Positions 1-11,490 of a DNA stretch of 64,000 nucleotides are shown here, piece by piece. The first letter of the stretch is position 1; every line of letters begins with the position of its first letter. Made by a program: the position numbers and the translations under genes. Source of the DNA: Tupaia tana (lineage: Eukaryota; Chordata; Mammalia; Scandentia; Tupaiidae); assembly GCA_026018925.1 (NCBI GenBank), contig JAKSZU010000006.1, forward strand, positions 190,351,449 through 190,415,448. The letters are read 5' to 3'. The notes under the pieces were generated by a model, which saw only the letters and a program-made list of their open reading frames with translations, was not told the origin of the DNA and made no database searches.

Positions 1-172
1 TGAGAGACTACTTGGATACAGTAAGATGACCATCTACAAACCAGGAAGCAGGCCTTCACTAGACCCAGGTTCTGCTGGTACCTTGATTTTGAACTTCTCA
101 GGCTCCAGAACTATAATAAATTTCTGTTGGTTAAGCCACTCTATCTATGGTATTTTTTGTTATGGCAGTGAA
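1..172 (+). mobile_element. MaLR LTR, 3' part (MST/MLT1-like), cut by window edge
   Basis: The order of landmarks matches the 3' half of a mammalian apparent LTR retrotransposon LTR: a 'caggaagcaggcc' stretch, 'ccagaactataataaa' with its polyadenylation motif, a 'taagccac' stretch, and a tail ending near 'tatggcagtg'. It is an old fossil (pre-dating the SINEs here), incomplete because the window starts inside it. Family assignment is from memory of MST/MLT1 consensus features. Confidence 0.75.
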
Positions 173-399
173 AACTATAACACACACTTTATTATACAAA
201 CTTCAACATATACAGCACTCATGACGGTCTGCGAGTTCCACTACATTTAAAACCTATTTCCTTAAGTACATTTTCTGTTTTCTAGGATGCTGAAGATGGC
301 AGTTTTTCCAAACTTTCTGCTACCATCTTATAAGGTCAACTTTTCTCAGCACCAAATAATACTTGTAATACCTGTCTTATTTTGATTTTTGCTTTTTTT

Positions 400-567
400 T
401 AAAGGAATTATTTATTTAATTTTATTTATTATCATTATCATTACTAATTTGACCAGAGAAGTAGATTGAGAGAGAGAAAGTGAGAAAGCAAGCCACCAGG
501 TTCAGGACTTGAACCACAGTTGGCCATGTGGGAGTCCAGCACTTAACCACTATGGCACCTGCCGGCC
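400..567 (-). mobile_element. Family A tRNA-derived SINE, short form
   Basis: Read on the minus strand it has a tRNA-like head (5' end near 567), a B box seen on the plus strand as 'cttgaaccac', then directly a GA/CT-rich block and an AT-rich tail. It lacks the 100-bp GC-rich body of the long form. Confidence 0.8.
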
Positions 568-1279
568 TCTTACTCTGAACTGCTATTGACAGCTTCCCCA
601 AGGCCTGTCATATTTTTACATACTGTCTCCTCAGGACTATTTTGGCTTCCATTTGCTACTTTATCCCTAAGCCAAAGCCAAATACTTTAGGTTTTTGTTC
701 TGGCAGAATTCAAATCACTGAATTTTGTTTCAGAATCTATTGCAGTATAGACACTACCCCCAAATCTAGTGAAGTCATACCCATTTAATCCTTAAACTCC
801 CTGCAATTCAGGAACTTGGACAGGGCAGTGAGGGGATAACTTTCTTTCACTCTATAATAACTGGAATTTCATCTGGGAAGACTCAAATGATTCAGGGGAA
901 CTTAAATCGTTGGGAGCTGAGGTCTACCTGGACATTTCTTCACTTATGTGCATAACTTCTGAGCTGAGATGATTCAAAGCCTGCACTTTTTTGGAATTGT
1001 CAGTCATTGTCTTTTCATGTGGGCTTTCTATGTTTCTAATGACCAGATGGCTGGCACTCACAAATAAACAAAAAATCTAAACAATGAATATTTCACAAGA
1101 ACCAAAAACAAATCTCTGTGGCCTTTTATGATCTACATTCAGGAGTGATAGAACATCACTCTCACTATGCTTTATTGGCCAAAAGGGCTACATACCTACC
1201 TATATTCTAAGGAAGAGGACATAGACTACACTTCTAGATAGAAGAGGGGAAAAATGATTTTTTAAATTTTATTTTAAAA
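568..1279. other. Unassigned AT-rich sequence
   Basis: No open frame, RNA gene or repeat that I can name. It is CpG-poor ordinary sequence between a SINE and an L2 fragment. Confidence 0.5.
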
Positions 1280-1640
1280 CAGCTACACCCTACACGATCT
1301 CCTTGCCCTAACCAATTACCTCTCTGACATTATCTCCTATAATTCTCTTCTTGCTCACTCTGTTTACTGAAATGACTTTTTGGCTTTTCATCAGGAGCAC
1401 TGAGCAAGCTCCTGCCTTAAGGATTTTGTATGAGCTGTTCCCTTTTATAGAATGTTCATCACCAAGATATCAGCATGTCTTATCTTCCTACCTCCTTTTC
1501 TTCCCTATTCAGGTGTTATGTCTACTGGAATTAAAGCTGTAGGGGAACTTTAAATGCTGTTGTTCACTTCTGATCTGCTAGCCTTTAGGACACTACCTGA
1601 GACAAAGTAGGTAGTAAATATCCACTGAATGTATGGAATT
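1280..1640 (+). mobile_element. LINE-2 (L2) 3' fragment
   Basis: Pyrimidine-rich text of the L2 3' region is recognisable: 'gatctccttgccctaacc', 'ctctgacattatctcctat', 'cttgctcactctg', 'gagctgttccctttta'. The ending near 1600-1640 ('aaagtaggtagtaaatatc') resembles the L2 terminus 'catagtaggtgctcaataaat'. Ancient and diverged. Confidence 0.65.
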
Positions 1641-1814
1641 ACTCTCTAATTCTCAAAGCTATCTCCCCCTCCACCCACCCCACCAATGTGAAGCCCCATT
1701 CATAATAAACTTGAGTCTGAGAACATGGGAGAAAAAGAAATTAAGAATAAGGAGTAGAAAGTAAATCAAAACAAAGGAGCATTGAGGTTGGGTATTTTTA
1801 CTGCTGATATTTTT

Positions 1815-2098
1815 TTTTCTTGAGTTAATTTCTTTTTTAATTTTTTTTTTTATTTTTGGCATTCAATCACTGTATATCTTCACAATGTTGAAAATGAATT
1901 TTCTCAGGATGAATACCCTGCATGTTGGTATAGCCAAAGAAATTACCATATGCATTGTAATCAACAGATAATATTCCTATTTTTTTTTTCTTGGTCTGTT
2001 GAATGATTTGTTTTTCTCCCTCCTTGATTTCTTCCCTCAAAAAATGTAGAAGAATTCCATAAGTTAAAATTCTCTTCTCCAAATCAGATTTTTCTTCT
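1815..2098 (-). mobile_element. LINE-1 3' UTR-like fragment (truncated copy)
   Basis: One of four related segments in the window (also 14085, 25455 and 29265), all on the minus strand. Each starts in plus orientation with a T-rich tract (the A-tail of the minus strand) and then a stretch like 'aatcactgtacatctttaca'. A 'cattataatcagcaaataac'-like stretch and a CT-rich block follow. The pattern matches an L1 3' UTR ending in a 'gtacactgtaaagatg' motif. The L1 link is an inference from the tail and recollection of mammalian L1 ends. Confidence 0.5.
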
Positions 2099-3605
2099 GA
2101 CCTATAGATCTACCCCAAACTTCTTTCACATATTAGTCTTAACACCAAGAGCTTGATTTTTTAAAATATGTTACAATAAATTGATGAACTATTCGAGATA
2201 GTTGAGTGATTTCAAAAGTTTAGTAGTAAAATTTAAGATCTAATCAAGTTAAAACATCTAGTTCTTAGAGTTTTGAGTTATAATGATATCCTTCATAAAA
2301 ATTCATGATTAATGAAGGTTGAGCCAAATTCACAAATTAAGCTAGACCTTGGTTGACAAAAAATAAGAAAGTGTATAATTTGTTTGATAAAAATGTAAGA
2401 ACACATTCAGTTACCTTTTATTTTTTAAATTTTCTCATTGCAGTCATAATGTTCACAAAATACATACACAGTCTATAAAAGGCAATTGTTCTACTTCCTC
2501 TTGGGATACTCTAGTTCCAGGGTTGGTAAAATACCACATCTGCAATACTTAAAGTTTAAGTACTTTAGAATCTGTGATTTAGTTAAAAATTGAATCAATT
2601 TATGATTTACAGAAGACTTACAGAAAAGTCTAGTTTTACAGAAAATAATTTTGCCTGTAACTCTAGTAATTGACTAGTAGAAGGATTGCATATAATAGCG
2701 TGTCACTGACTCAAAATTATACTCTATGTTTATAGATTAAGCTTGATGAGATTTATGACTTGGCCGATGGATAATTATCTTCGAGTATCTTTCTATACTA
2801 CATTATTTATTCAAAATTTGTGTCAGGGGGTAATGACCAAAAGCTGTTATTTCAATGATTGATGCCTTGAATCACCGTCATCAGTCACAATCACAGCAAA
2901 GGTCCAAGGTTCAGATTTTGTTTGTGAGTTTACCTGGGGTAGAGATCCCACGTTCCTGAGAAATAGGTGATACTTTCAGATTCAGTTCGTATTCCCCAAT
3001 GGAGGTGAAAAAAGTCATGTTAGTCACATACTCCATGTAAAGATTTTACTACCAAAATCTACAATGTTTTTTTCTTTTCTAACATTCATTTTCAGATTTT
3101 TTTATTTGTTAAATGATTTTACAATAATTGAAATATTTCAATAAGAAATATGAAGATGTTCTATGTTCTGTTAAGATGAAGACAAGAAACTCTTAGACAC
3201 TTGAAGCCCAAGTGCTGATTCAGTCCATTATCTAAAATGATGTATATAACTGTATTCCAAGACAGAAAAGCATTTGCTTTAATAGATTTCCTCTCATGCT
3301 CTGAACTATTCTTCTGACTTTTGAAATTTCTACCACATTATATGTACAGTATTATCTAGTTCATTCATGTGAGTTAATTATATTCTCTTATTTTTGAAGT
3401 TTTAACTTCTTGAAGACAAAAATCATTTCTTATTTCTCTTATGTCATTTGATGTATGTAATCTCTCTCTCTGTATTTATAATGTATTTAATTTATAATTA
3501 AAATATTTCATCACATAGAAGTGGACAGAGGAAGGGTAGATAGAAGAAGCTGGGATTGAAGGACACAGGGTAGGATAGAGAAAACCTACTTAGCAATACA
3601 AAATT
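2099..3605. other. Unassigned AT-rich sequence, 1.5 kb
   Basis: No SINE, no coding frame and no repeat I can name. The part around 2820-3000 is less AT-rich and has no similarity to other parts of the window. Confidence 0.5.
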
Positions 3606-3836
3606 GGGGGCTAACAGGTGGTGTGGTGGTTAAGGTGTTGGACTCCCACATGACTGATCGCAGTTCGAGTCTTGAATGGTATTTTTAAAATCACACTGGG
3701 CGTATATGTGTGTATGCCCAAAATTCTAGGAGGATAAGGAATTGCCGCATGGCCATCCCCCCATGGAAGTGATTTCTCAGTTTCCCTCTCACTGTCTCTC
3801 CAGCGTGCATGTGTGACCTAAAATAAACCTTAAACA
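3606..3836 (+). mobile_element. Family A SINE, diverged copy
   Basis: Head with A box (about 'ggtggtgtggtggttaagg') and an intact B box 'cagttcgagtctt', then the body and CT-rich block, ending near 'aaataaacctt'. Head matches the older 'ggtgtggtggttaaggt' type. Confidence 0.85.
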
Positions 3837-4107
3837 TAATTGGAAGTAGATAAGCGGAATTAATATTAAAGTACAGTAGAGTAACTATAGTTGGTAACAA
3901 TACAATGTAAATTTCAAAATAGCTAGAAGAGAGGATTTTGAAAGCTCACAACAGTAAATAGTGATAAATATTTGAGGTGATGTGCATGCTTATTGCTCTG
4001 AGCTGATCATTATACATTATATTCATGAATTGAAAAATCATACTGTATCCCATAAATACATAAGACTATTGTATGTCAATAAAAATTATGATTAAAAAGG
4101 TAGTATA

Positions 4108-4327
4108 GGGACCAGCAGAGGATGTAATGGATATATCGCTGGTTATGTAGTCAACTGCGGGTGAAGTCCTGGACCCAGCAGCTTAAAACTCATGCTTGGC
4201 ATGTGTGTATGTGTGCCCAAAATCCAGAGAGGGAATAGAGGAGAGAGAATTGTGGCATGGCCATCCCCCTGGGGGAGGGATTTCTCACTTTCTGTCTCTG
4301 TATCTCTCTGTCTCTTTCTAAAAAAAG
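4108..4327 (+). mobile_element. Family A SINE, long form
   Basis: Begins 'gggaccagcag' and runs through a decayed B box, the 'gtgtgcccaaaatcca' body and the '(tctctgtc)' block. It ends in a short A tract. Confidence 0.88.
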
Positions 4328-4613
4328 GTTTACATTGAACTTGAACACTGGTCAATTTTATGAAATGATATTTACTTATTTTAGTGCTATGCTAAATGTT
4401 GAAAATAATCCAAAAGTAAATGTTTCCATAAAATCATAATGTGTAAAGTTATCTCAATAATTTTACACTTATCTTCATATTCAAATGAGTTAAAGCCACC
4501 CCAAACAGATATACATTAAGAGACATTGTAAAAATATTTATGTATAAGTATTTACCATAATTTGAAAACAAGATTCATTTTCTAATTTTTTAGGACTCTA
4601 GTAAACATACATT

Positions 4614-4873
4614 CCACTTTTTTTTTTTTTTTTTTTTGGAGAGATTTTTGCTATGGGGCATACGTGCTTGTTGAAGAGACAGAGACAGAAAGTGAGAAAT
4701 CACCTTCCAGTGAGGATAGCCACGACACAGTCCCTTCTCCCCCATTCTCTTCTCAGGACTTTGGGCAAGCACATACACTCCCAGCATGAGTTTTAAGCCA
4801 CTGGGTCTGGGACTCAAACTGTAGTCAACTACATGGGAATCCAATGACATAGCCTTTATGCCATCTGCTGGTC
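4614..4873 (-). mobile_element. Family A SINE, long form
   Basis: Starts with a T tract (A-tail of the minus strand) and ends at the complement of the head, 'ctgctggtc'. Imperfect target-site duplication: 4602-4613 'taaacatacatt' and 4874-4885 'taagcatatatt'. Confidence 0.9.
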
Positions 4874-4918
4874 TAAGCATATATTAAAATTTAAACTTAT
4901 TTCAATAAAAATTTTATT

Positions 4919-5201
4919 GGGACCAGCAGATAATGTAGTGCTTATAAATCACTGAACTCCCACATTACTGACAGGTATCAAGTCCCAGACCTAGTGGCTT
5001 CAAAATTATGCTGGGCACTTGTGTGTGTGTTCCCAAGATTCTGGGAGGAGAATAAAGGAGAGAGGACTATGGAAGGGCTTCCCCTGTGGAGGGTGATTTC
5101 TTGCTTTCCCTCTCACTGTGTCTGTTTCTCTCTTTCTGGCAAGTGTATGCACCCTCTCAAAAAACCTCTCAAAACAGAAAACAAACAAACAAACAAAAAA
5201 A
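4919..5201 (+). mobile_element. Family A SINE, long form
   Basis: Head 'gggaccagcag', body with 'gtgtgttcccaagattctgg', CT block, and an (AAAC)n-type tail from about 5168 to 5201. B box region is decayed. Confidence 0.88.
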
Positions 5202-5439
5202 CTTTATACTTTGCTCAAAGGAGGTTAAATCAACTTAATGATTAGTATTTGCGGATATGTTAGTAAATGATGAATTTCTCCAAAGATTACAATATCTAAT
5301 TATTAATTATAAAGATTCCTTCTAAAATGCAGACAACGGAGTACTTACATGTGAAAATAATGATATTTCATAAGACCATCCTCTCTTAACAGCTGAGCTT
5401 TATTCATGTCATTTTATTATAAAACAACTACTTTCTTTT

Positions 5440-5697
5440 CTATTCTTTTTTTTTTTTTTTAAGTTTTTGCCATAGGGCATGTGCACTCACCAGAGAAAGA
5501 GAGAGAGTGAAAGGGAATCACTCTCCAGGAGAGATGGCCACTCTGAAATCCCCTCTCCTTTATTCTCTTTTTGGGATTCTGGCCATGCACACATGAGTGC
5601 CTAATGTGATTTTCAAGCTGCGAGATCTGGGACTTGAACCTTGGTCAACCATGTGGGAATCCAGTGCCTTAACTACCATACCACCTGCTGCCCCTCA
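5440..5697 (-). mobile_element. Family A SINE, long form
   Basis: T tract at 5446-5460, then complement of the CT block, body and head ending 'cacctgctgcccc'. Probable target-site duplication 'actttctttt' (5430-5439) and 'actttcttta' (5701-5710). Confidence 0.87.
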
Positions 5698-5849
5698 GAT
5701 ACTTTCTTTATTAAGGCAATTTTACTATTATTGCTTATTATGTATTGAATATCATGTGATCCTGAAAAAGTTATAAGCTTCTCAAGCATCAACTTTTTTA
5801 GGTACAAAATGGAAATAATAGAAGTGCAACTTGCAGAATTTTTCATAAT

Positions 5850-6160
5850 GATGGCCCCTAAAGGATTCCAGTTCTTTTCTGTGGTACTTTCCAGCCCCCT
5901 TGAAATTAGTTGGGACTTTTGTTTTGATCTGTCCAATAAATGATACTCTACTATGGTGTACTGGTAACAGTCAGTTCACAGTTAGTGTCTTTAGATCCCC
6001 CTGGATCTGAGCGGTGGAATGATGAGAAAAGATTCCCCCAACCAAACAGTGAAGATGCAGTCAGAGGGAGAAATACAACTTTGTTGGTTTAAATCACTAA
6101 GGCTTGGGGGTTATTATTTAATGTCGTATAACCTAGTCACGTATGAGACAGACATTAAGG
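5850..6160 (+). mobile_element. Possible old LTR remnant (MLT1/ERVL class)
   Basis: The stretch at 6080-6150 ('ggtttaaatcactaaggc', then 'taacctagtcac') resembles the 3' end of old mammalian LTRs of the MaLR/ERVL type. The left border is unclear. If correct it is an ancient, incomplete fossil. Confidence 0.35.
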
Positions 6161-6401
6161 TATAGGGCACAGTATTTAGTTGCTAATATTAATAGTATCA
6201 ACATAAAGATTTCTTACATGACTGTATGCATCAAATAAAATGTAAACACTGTAAACCAGAAAGAATATACAAAACCTACATATTAAGATCAAGTATCTCC
6301 CTTTGATACTAGTTTGTGATAAAGGAATGGGTGTACTTTCTTTCTTCATTGTGTGCTAAGCTTTTCTGAATAAAAATTAATGAAATCATGATAAAACAAT
6401 A

Positions 6402-6476
6402 ATATTGGGTTGTCAGAAAAGTCATGATGTGTTTTTCTATGCAAAAATGTTATGACTTTTCCAAACTATCCAATAT
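6402..6476. mobile_element. 75-bp mariner-like MITE
   Basis: Near-palindromic element. The left end 'atattgggttgtcagaaaag' mirrors the right end, whose reverse complement begins 'atattggatagtttggaaaa'. It is flanked by TA, as in Tc1/mariner insertion. Resembles the short palindromic mariner derivatives of mammals in size and organisation. No coding capacity. Confidence 0.75.
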
Positions 6477-6699
6477 GAAGGAGGAAATCTTTATTGGTTT
6501 CAGAGTATTATATATAAAGATATTGTTATTTAAGAGAATATAGACAACAAAATGAGAAAGGCAATATATACTTTTAAAAATATCAGTACTTCATTAAAAC
6601 TGTAACTTCATCTAGAAAAGTGTCTGGTTCATATAAATTTGTTGAATAAATTAATTAAAGAGTGAATAAATTTGGATTTTTAAAAAATTTATCTTTCTC

Positions 6700-7213
6700 T
6701 TTCTTTAATTTCTAAAATTTTGGTAGAAGGGGGACCAGCAGTTAACATAATGGCTATGTTGCCGAACTCCCATGCAGTCGACCACGGTTCGTGTCCCGGA
6801 CTCGGTGGCTTAAACTCACTCCGGGCACATGTGCATGTGTGCCCAAGATCCCAAGAAGAGAATGGAGGAGAAGGATTGTGGTGTGGTCATCCCCCCCGAG
6901 GGGTGATTTCTTGCTTTTTGTCTCTGTCTCGCTCTGTCTTTCTGGCCAGTGCATATGCCCTATAGCAAAAACCTCTAAAAAAAAAATGCTAGAAGGCTCT
7001 TATGCTCACTAAAGAGCCAGAAATAGAGAGAGGAAGTGAGAAAGCACAGTCCACGGGGCATGTCATGCCACAGTCCCTTCTCCATTCTTCCTTATTCCAG
7101 GATTTTGGGCACACACACACCTACACCTGTGTTTTTCAAACTGCCGGATCCAGTATTCCAACTGTGCAGTTGGCCATGTGAGATCCATGATAACCACCAG
7201 GCCATAGGCTGGC
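6700..7213 (-). mobile_element. Older family A SINE, split by a younger one
   Basis: The 6986-7213 part reads on the minus strand as body and head, with the complement 'tggccatgtgagatcc' near its 5' end. The T/CT-rich 6700-6730 stretch probably is its tail side. It is interrupted by the plus-strand SINE at 6731-6986. Confidence 0.7.
6731..6986 (+). mobile_element. Family A SINE, long form, nested
   Basis: Full-length, starting 'gggaccagcagttaacataa', B box 'ggttcgtgtcccgg', CT block and A-tail. It keeps several CpGs. Flanking 'ggtagaagg' (left) and 'gctagaagg' (right) look like its target-site duplication, inside the older minus-strand SINE. Confidence 0.9.
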
Positions 7214-7287
7214 TTGAATTTGTCTCTTCATAACAAGACCTATTCTTTTATCATCACTACCAATTTGCATGCCTATTTTAATAGTAG

Positions 7288-8110
7288 AATTCTATAGCAT
7301 TTCTATACAAACAGCAAGCAGAACTGAAGAAGGTAATTCCATTTACCATAGCCACAAATAGTGTAAGATACCCAAGAATAAAACTAACCAAGGAAGTCGA
7401 AGACCTCTATAAGGAAAGCTACAAAAATGTTTAAAAAGAAATTGAAAATGACGCAAAAAAGTAGGACATCCCATGTTCTTGGATTGGGAGAAATAATATA
7501 ATCAAGATGGCAATCCTACCCAAATTAATCTACATAGTTTAATGCAATCCCTATAAAATTACTAGAGTTATTCTTCTCAGATCTAGAAAAAAAAAGTCAT
7601 AGAATTCATCTGGAATCATAAAAGACCCCATTTTGCCAAAGCAATCCTTCACAAAAAGAGTGGAGTGGGTGGCATCTCACTTCCTGACCCCAAAATATAT
7701 TACAAAGCTGTGATAATCAAAACAGCATGATATTGTCACAAACCATACAGCCAACTGATCTTTGATAAAGAATAGAAGACAATCCATTGGGAAAAGAAAA
7801 AGATCTTTAGCAAATGGTGCTGGAAAAACTGGGTATCCACCTGCAGAAAGATGAATCTGAACCCCTATCTTCACCATGAACAAAAATCAACTCAAAGTTA
7901 ATCCCAGATTTAAACCTAAGACCTAAAACTATTAAAATACTTCTAGAAAACACTGGGGAAACTCTGGGAGACATTGGGGTAGGCAAAGACTTTTTAAGCA
8001 ATCCCCCCCAAAACACAGGCAATAATCTCTAAAATAGACAAGTGGGATTGCATCAGATTAAGAAGTTTCTGCACAGCAAAGGATCCAGTTATTACTGTGA
8101 ATCAACAACC
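7288..8110 (+). mobile_element. LINE-1 ORF2 3' fragment
   Basis: The translated text and DNA follow the C-terminal half of L1 ORF2: 'ggaatcataaaagacccc' (WNHKRP), 'ggcatctcacttcctgac' (GGISLP) and 'aatggtgctggaaaaact' (NGAGKT region). It then runs to 'agaagtttctgcacagcaaa'. It is interrupted by stops and frameshifts. Truncated at both ends, with no 3' UTR or tail visible at 8110. The two L1 pieces in this window are homologous over this span. Confidence 0.92.
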
Positions 8111-8124
8111 CTATTCCTCCTGTA

Positions 8125-8430
8125 CATATTAAAAATGTTTTCCTTAATTGTGCATTCTTTTCCTTTTAAATACTTTTCCTTTCATTTTTGGTAAAGCATA
8201 TACATAAACATGTTATAGTGGGAGTCATAGCATGAGCAACAGAGACATGAGTACCTTTCATAGGTTCTGGTCACATCATAATCCCCTTCTTTCAGTGTTC
8301 CAGCCTATTGTATGTTGGGTACTTGTGCACATGCCTGACATAATTCAGACTAACTGGACTGGGCATTGAACTGCAGTGACCATGTGGGATCCAACTTCTC
8401 TTGCATTATTGCTGCACCACCTAGCCACCC
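8125..8430 (-). mobile_element. Diverged SINE (family A/B-like)
   Basis: Minus-strand head is visible as the complement 'gaccatgtgggatccaactt' and 'ctgcaccacctagcc'. Body resembles 'gtgcacatgcctgacataat'. Strongly decayed, so borders are approximate. Confidence 0.6.
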
Positions 8431-8868
8431 AGAAACCATTGCTTTTCACCATAAGCTCTGCTGTATCACTTGATTTAATAGCTTATGTGAGCATTGTTTC
8501 CTTAATACTTCTATTCGGCTATCTAAAATGCACCTTAAATTAAAAACAAACAAACAAAAATATCCAACACTAAATTCACAGACTCAGTCATTTCTCATTG
8601 TCTCCCATTTTAGTTAATGGCACTGATCTATATAACGTGTCATCCTAGACACTGCTGTGCCTCATCCCCCACCCTCACTTTTTAAAAAATAAATGTGGTT
8701 ATTTGAGCTAGAGCTTAAGATGAATCTCCTAAGTAAGCAAATTTCTAGTTTCTCATAGTTAATCAGACACATGTTCATCCAACTGGTGACTGAAAAAGCT
8801 GGTTTATATAACAATGAGAAAGGACAGAAAAGGGGTTGATAACACGTTGATTGTTAAGAGTTTATATT
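8431..8868. other. Unassigned sequence
   Basis: No frame or repeat recognised. Contains a small (AAAC)n-rich tract near 8543. Confidence 0.5.
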
Positions 8869-9115
8869 GGGAGTCCAGTAGGTGGCATGGAGGTTAAGGT
8901 GCTGGATTCCCACATGATCAACCACAGTTCAAGTCCCAGACCCAGAAGCTTAAAAATCATGCCAGGCATAAGTTTGTGTGCATGCATGCCCAAAAGGTCA
9001 AACGAATACTTTCAGGGGAAGGCGTTGCTGTGTGGCCATCAATTCTGAGGAGTGATTTCTCACTTTCCCTTTCTTTGTCTCTCTCCAAAGAACACATGCA
9101 TCCTATAGGGGGGAA
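8869..9115 (+). mobile_element. Family A SINE, diverged
   Basis: Head 'gggagtccagtaggtggc', B box 'cagttcaagtccc', body with 'gtgtgcatgcatgcccaaaa', CT block, then 'catgcatcctata' before an A-rich tail. Confidence 0.85.
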
Positions 9116-9469
9116 AAATAGATTAAAAAAATAATAAACCAGAAATCTGTTCACCTTAGTTCATTTAAGAATGCAGGCTGGACTGGTATGACAAAGATGC
9201 GCACTTTCTCCACTCCTTTTCAATGCTATCAGAAAAGAGAATAAAATAAAAGGCATTCAAGTAGAAAAAAAGAAGAGGTAAAATGATCTCTGTTTGCAGA
9301 TGACATGGTTATATACATAGAAGACCCAATGGTATCCATGAAAAGTTTCTGGATGTAATGAATAAATACAGTAAAGTCGCAGGATACAAAATAAACATAT
9401 GGAAATCTACAGCATTTCTATATATGAACAGCAGACAGGCTGAGCTAGAACTGAAGAAAGTCAGTCCAT

Positions 9470-9910
9470 ATGGTATTTACCATAGCCATAAGAAGTCTAA
9501 GGTACCTAGGAATAAATCTAACCAAAGAATCTAAAGACCCTCACAAGGAAAACTATGAGAAGCTAAAAAACAAAATTGCAAATGACACAAGTAAGTGGAA
9601 GGACATCCCATGTTCCTGGACTGGAAGAATTAATATAATCAAAATAAGAATTCTACCCAAATTAATCTACATATTTAACACAATCCCAATCAAAGTGCCA
9701 GAGACATTCTTCACAGATTTAGAAAAGACAATCATAGAATTTGTCTGGAATCATAAAAGATCTTGTATTACCAAAGCAATCCTGCGCAAGAAGGGTGGAG
9801 TGGGTGGCATCTCACTCCCTTACCCAAAAATATACCATAAAGCTGTGATAATCAAAACAGCACGATATTGGTACAAAAAAACAGATATGTGGACCAATGG
9901 AACAGAATAG
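9470..9910 (+). pseudogene. L1 ORF2p fragment, 146 residues open
   Basis: Longest retroelement frame in the window. The peptide contains [36 protein letters not shown] and GGVGGISLP, in the order found after the L1 RT domain (thumb and linker region). It is in the same frame as the F-A-D-D codons at 9293-9304 but separated from them by stops. The methionine at 9470 is internal, not a genuine start. Reads into a stop at 9908-9910. Confidence 0.9.
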
Positions 9911-10004
9911 AGACCCCAGAAATAAACTCCCAAACATATAGCCACCTAATTTTTGACAAAGTGTACAAATCAATCCAGTGGGGGAAAGAAAACCTCTTTA
10001 GCAA

Positions 10005-10235
10005 ATGGTGCTGGAAAAACTGAATATTCACCTACAGAAAGATGAAACCAAAACCCTACCTCTCACCATTGACAAAAATCAACTCAAAGTGCATCAGAAA
10101 TCTCAACCTAAGCCTCAAACTATAAAATTTCTGCTGGAAAACACTGGGGAAATTCTGGAAGACATTGAAGTAGGCAAAGACTTTTTAAGCAACACCTCCA
10201 AAGCACAAGCAATAATCTCAAAAATAGACAAGTAA
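10005..10235 (+). pseudogene. L1 ORF2p C-terminal piece, other frame
   Basis: 76 residues containing [22 protein letters not shown] and [19 protein letters not shown], typical of the L1 ORF2 C-terminal half. Frame differs from the 9470-9910 piece, so the copy is dead. Confidence 0.85.
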
Positions 10236-10584
10236 GATTACTTCAGATTAAGAAGTTTCTGCATGGCAAAAGACACAATAACTAGTGTGAGTTGACAGCC
10301 TTGGAATGGGAGAATCTTTTGGTAAACTATGCCTCAGGTAAGGGATTGATGCCAGAATGCACAAGGAACTCAAGCAGTTTACTCAAAAAAAGATCATCAA
10401 CCCAATTAAAAGATGGGAGAAAGAGTTGAAAAAAACAAGTGTCTAAAGAAGGCATACCGACAGCCAAAAGGTATATGAGAAAATGCTCAACATCTCTCAT
10501 CGTAAGGGAGATGCAAATCAAAACCACAATGAGATACCACCTAATCCCAGTCAGAATGCCTAGGATTAGAAAAAGAGAAAATGA

Positions 10585-10836
10585 GGGAACAGCAGATGGC
10601 ATAATGGCTATGCCACTGGACTCCCACGTAGTCTTCCCTGGTTCAAGTCCTGAACCCAGTGGCTTAACCTCGTGTGTGGGTGCATGTCCAAGATCCTGAG
10701 AGGAGAATGGAGGAGAATGGATTGTGATATGGCCATCTCCCTGGGGGATCATTTCTTGCTTTCTGTCTCTCTGTCTTTCTGGTGAGCACATGTGCCTTAT
10801 AGCAAAAACCTCTCAAAAAAAAAAACAAAAAAAAAA
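10585..10836 (+). mobile_element. Family A SINE inserted in L1
   Basis: Head 'gggaacagcagatggcat', B box 'ggttcaagtcctg', short body, CT block, tail with A runs. No duplication of the left flank 'gagaaaatga' is seen on the right. The right flank resumes L1 about 150 bp further along the usual L1 sequence (see finding). Confidence 0.9.
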
Positions 10837-10874
10837 CGGAGATTCCTCAAAGATCTACAAATAGACCTACAGTG
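10837..10874 (+). mobile_element. L1 ORF2 continuation after SINE
   Basis: 'ggagattcctcaaagatcta' matches the L1 segment that normally reads 'ggagattcctcaaaaaatta', which lies downstream of the 'gtcagaatg' segment at 10550. Only about 38 bp remain. Confidence 0.75.
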
Positions 10875-10914
10875 TCAAAATAGCTTCTTAAAAATGGAGT
10901 TCCCTAAATCCTTT

Positions 10915-11490
10915 CTGAGATCTTTCATTCAGTTTGTGTGATCTTTCCAAACTGTAAATGTGATCATGTGTCCAATTCCTGCTTTAAACATATGAATGGC
11001 TTTCAGTTGTTAGTAGATTACAGAAAACTTAACAAGGTCTAGGGGACACTGCATGGTGATGCCACTGTGCTCTTATATTTACTGTTTATTTCACTCTCCA
11101 TGCTCTAGTCCACTTTAACCTTTAAAAGTCACGTAGTCCAATTATTTGCTTGGCCTTCCACCTGCCCAGTATATGCATCCTTACCTGCGACTCAGCCTCA
11201 TCCTGTTACGTCATAACTGTTCTTCCAGATCTCTGCTAAAGGGAAGTTGTTTCTGCCGCACCATTCTCAATCGTGTTCATTTGTAATATACCTAAAAAAA
11301 ATAAAACCCCAAACCTTGTTTACTTGAATTTTAATATTTGTCTATCTTTTTCCCTACCCAATATCTGATTTGTCTAAACACTAAGACAAATGAGAAAATG
11401 ACAGCTTCGACTTTTGTTCACTTTTTCTCTAGCGATTAGTATAGGGCCTGACAAATTGTGCAGAATCAAATTATTTGTTACAAATTGATA
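10915..11490 (+). mobile_element. L2 3' fragment
   Basis: Landmarks in order: 'gtgatcatgtgtccaattcc', 'gaatggctttcag', 'ccttccacctgcccag', 'cttccagatctctgctaaag', and a terminal 'tatagggcctgacaaat' that matches the L2 'gcctggcacat' end. Ancient. Confidence 0.75.

Larger units (their letters stand above)
9176..10584 (+). mobile_element. LINE-1 fragment, ORF2 reverse transcriptase to C terminus
   Basis: Covers from the palm of the reverse transcriptase to the ORF2 C-terminal region. Codons at 9293-9304 read F-A-D-D, the catalytic RT motif, within the peptide SLFADDMVIY. Downstream are [15 protein letters not shown] and the Cys-region neighbourhood 'gagataccacctaatccc'. It is 5'-truncated, with small deletions and at least one frame change between 9910 and 10005. 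It stops at the SINE at 10585, and a short continuation lies at 10837-10874. Sequence is closer to intact than the 7288 copy, suggesting a younger insertion. Confidence 0.93.
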
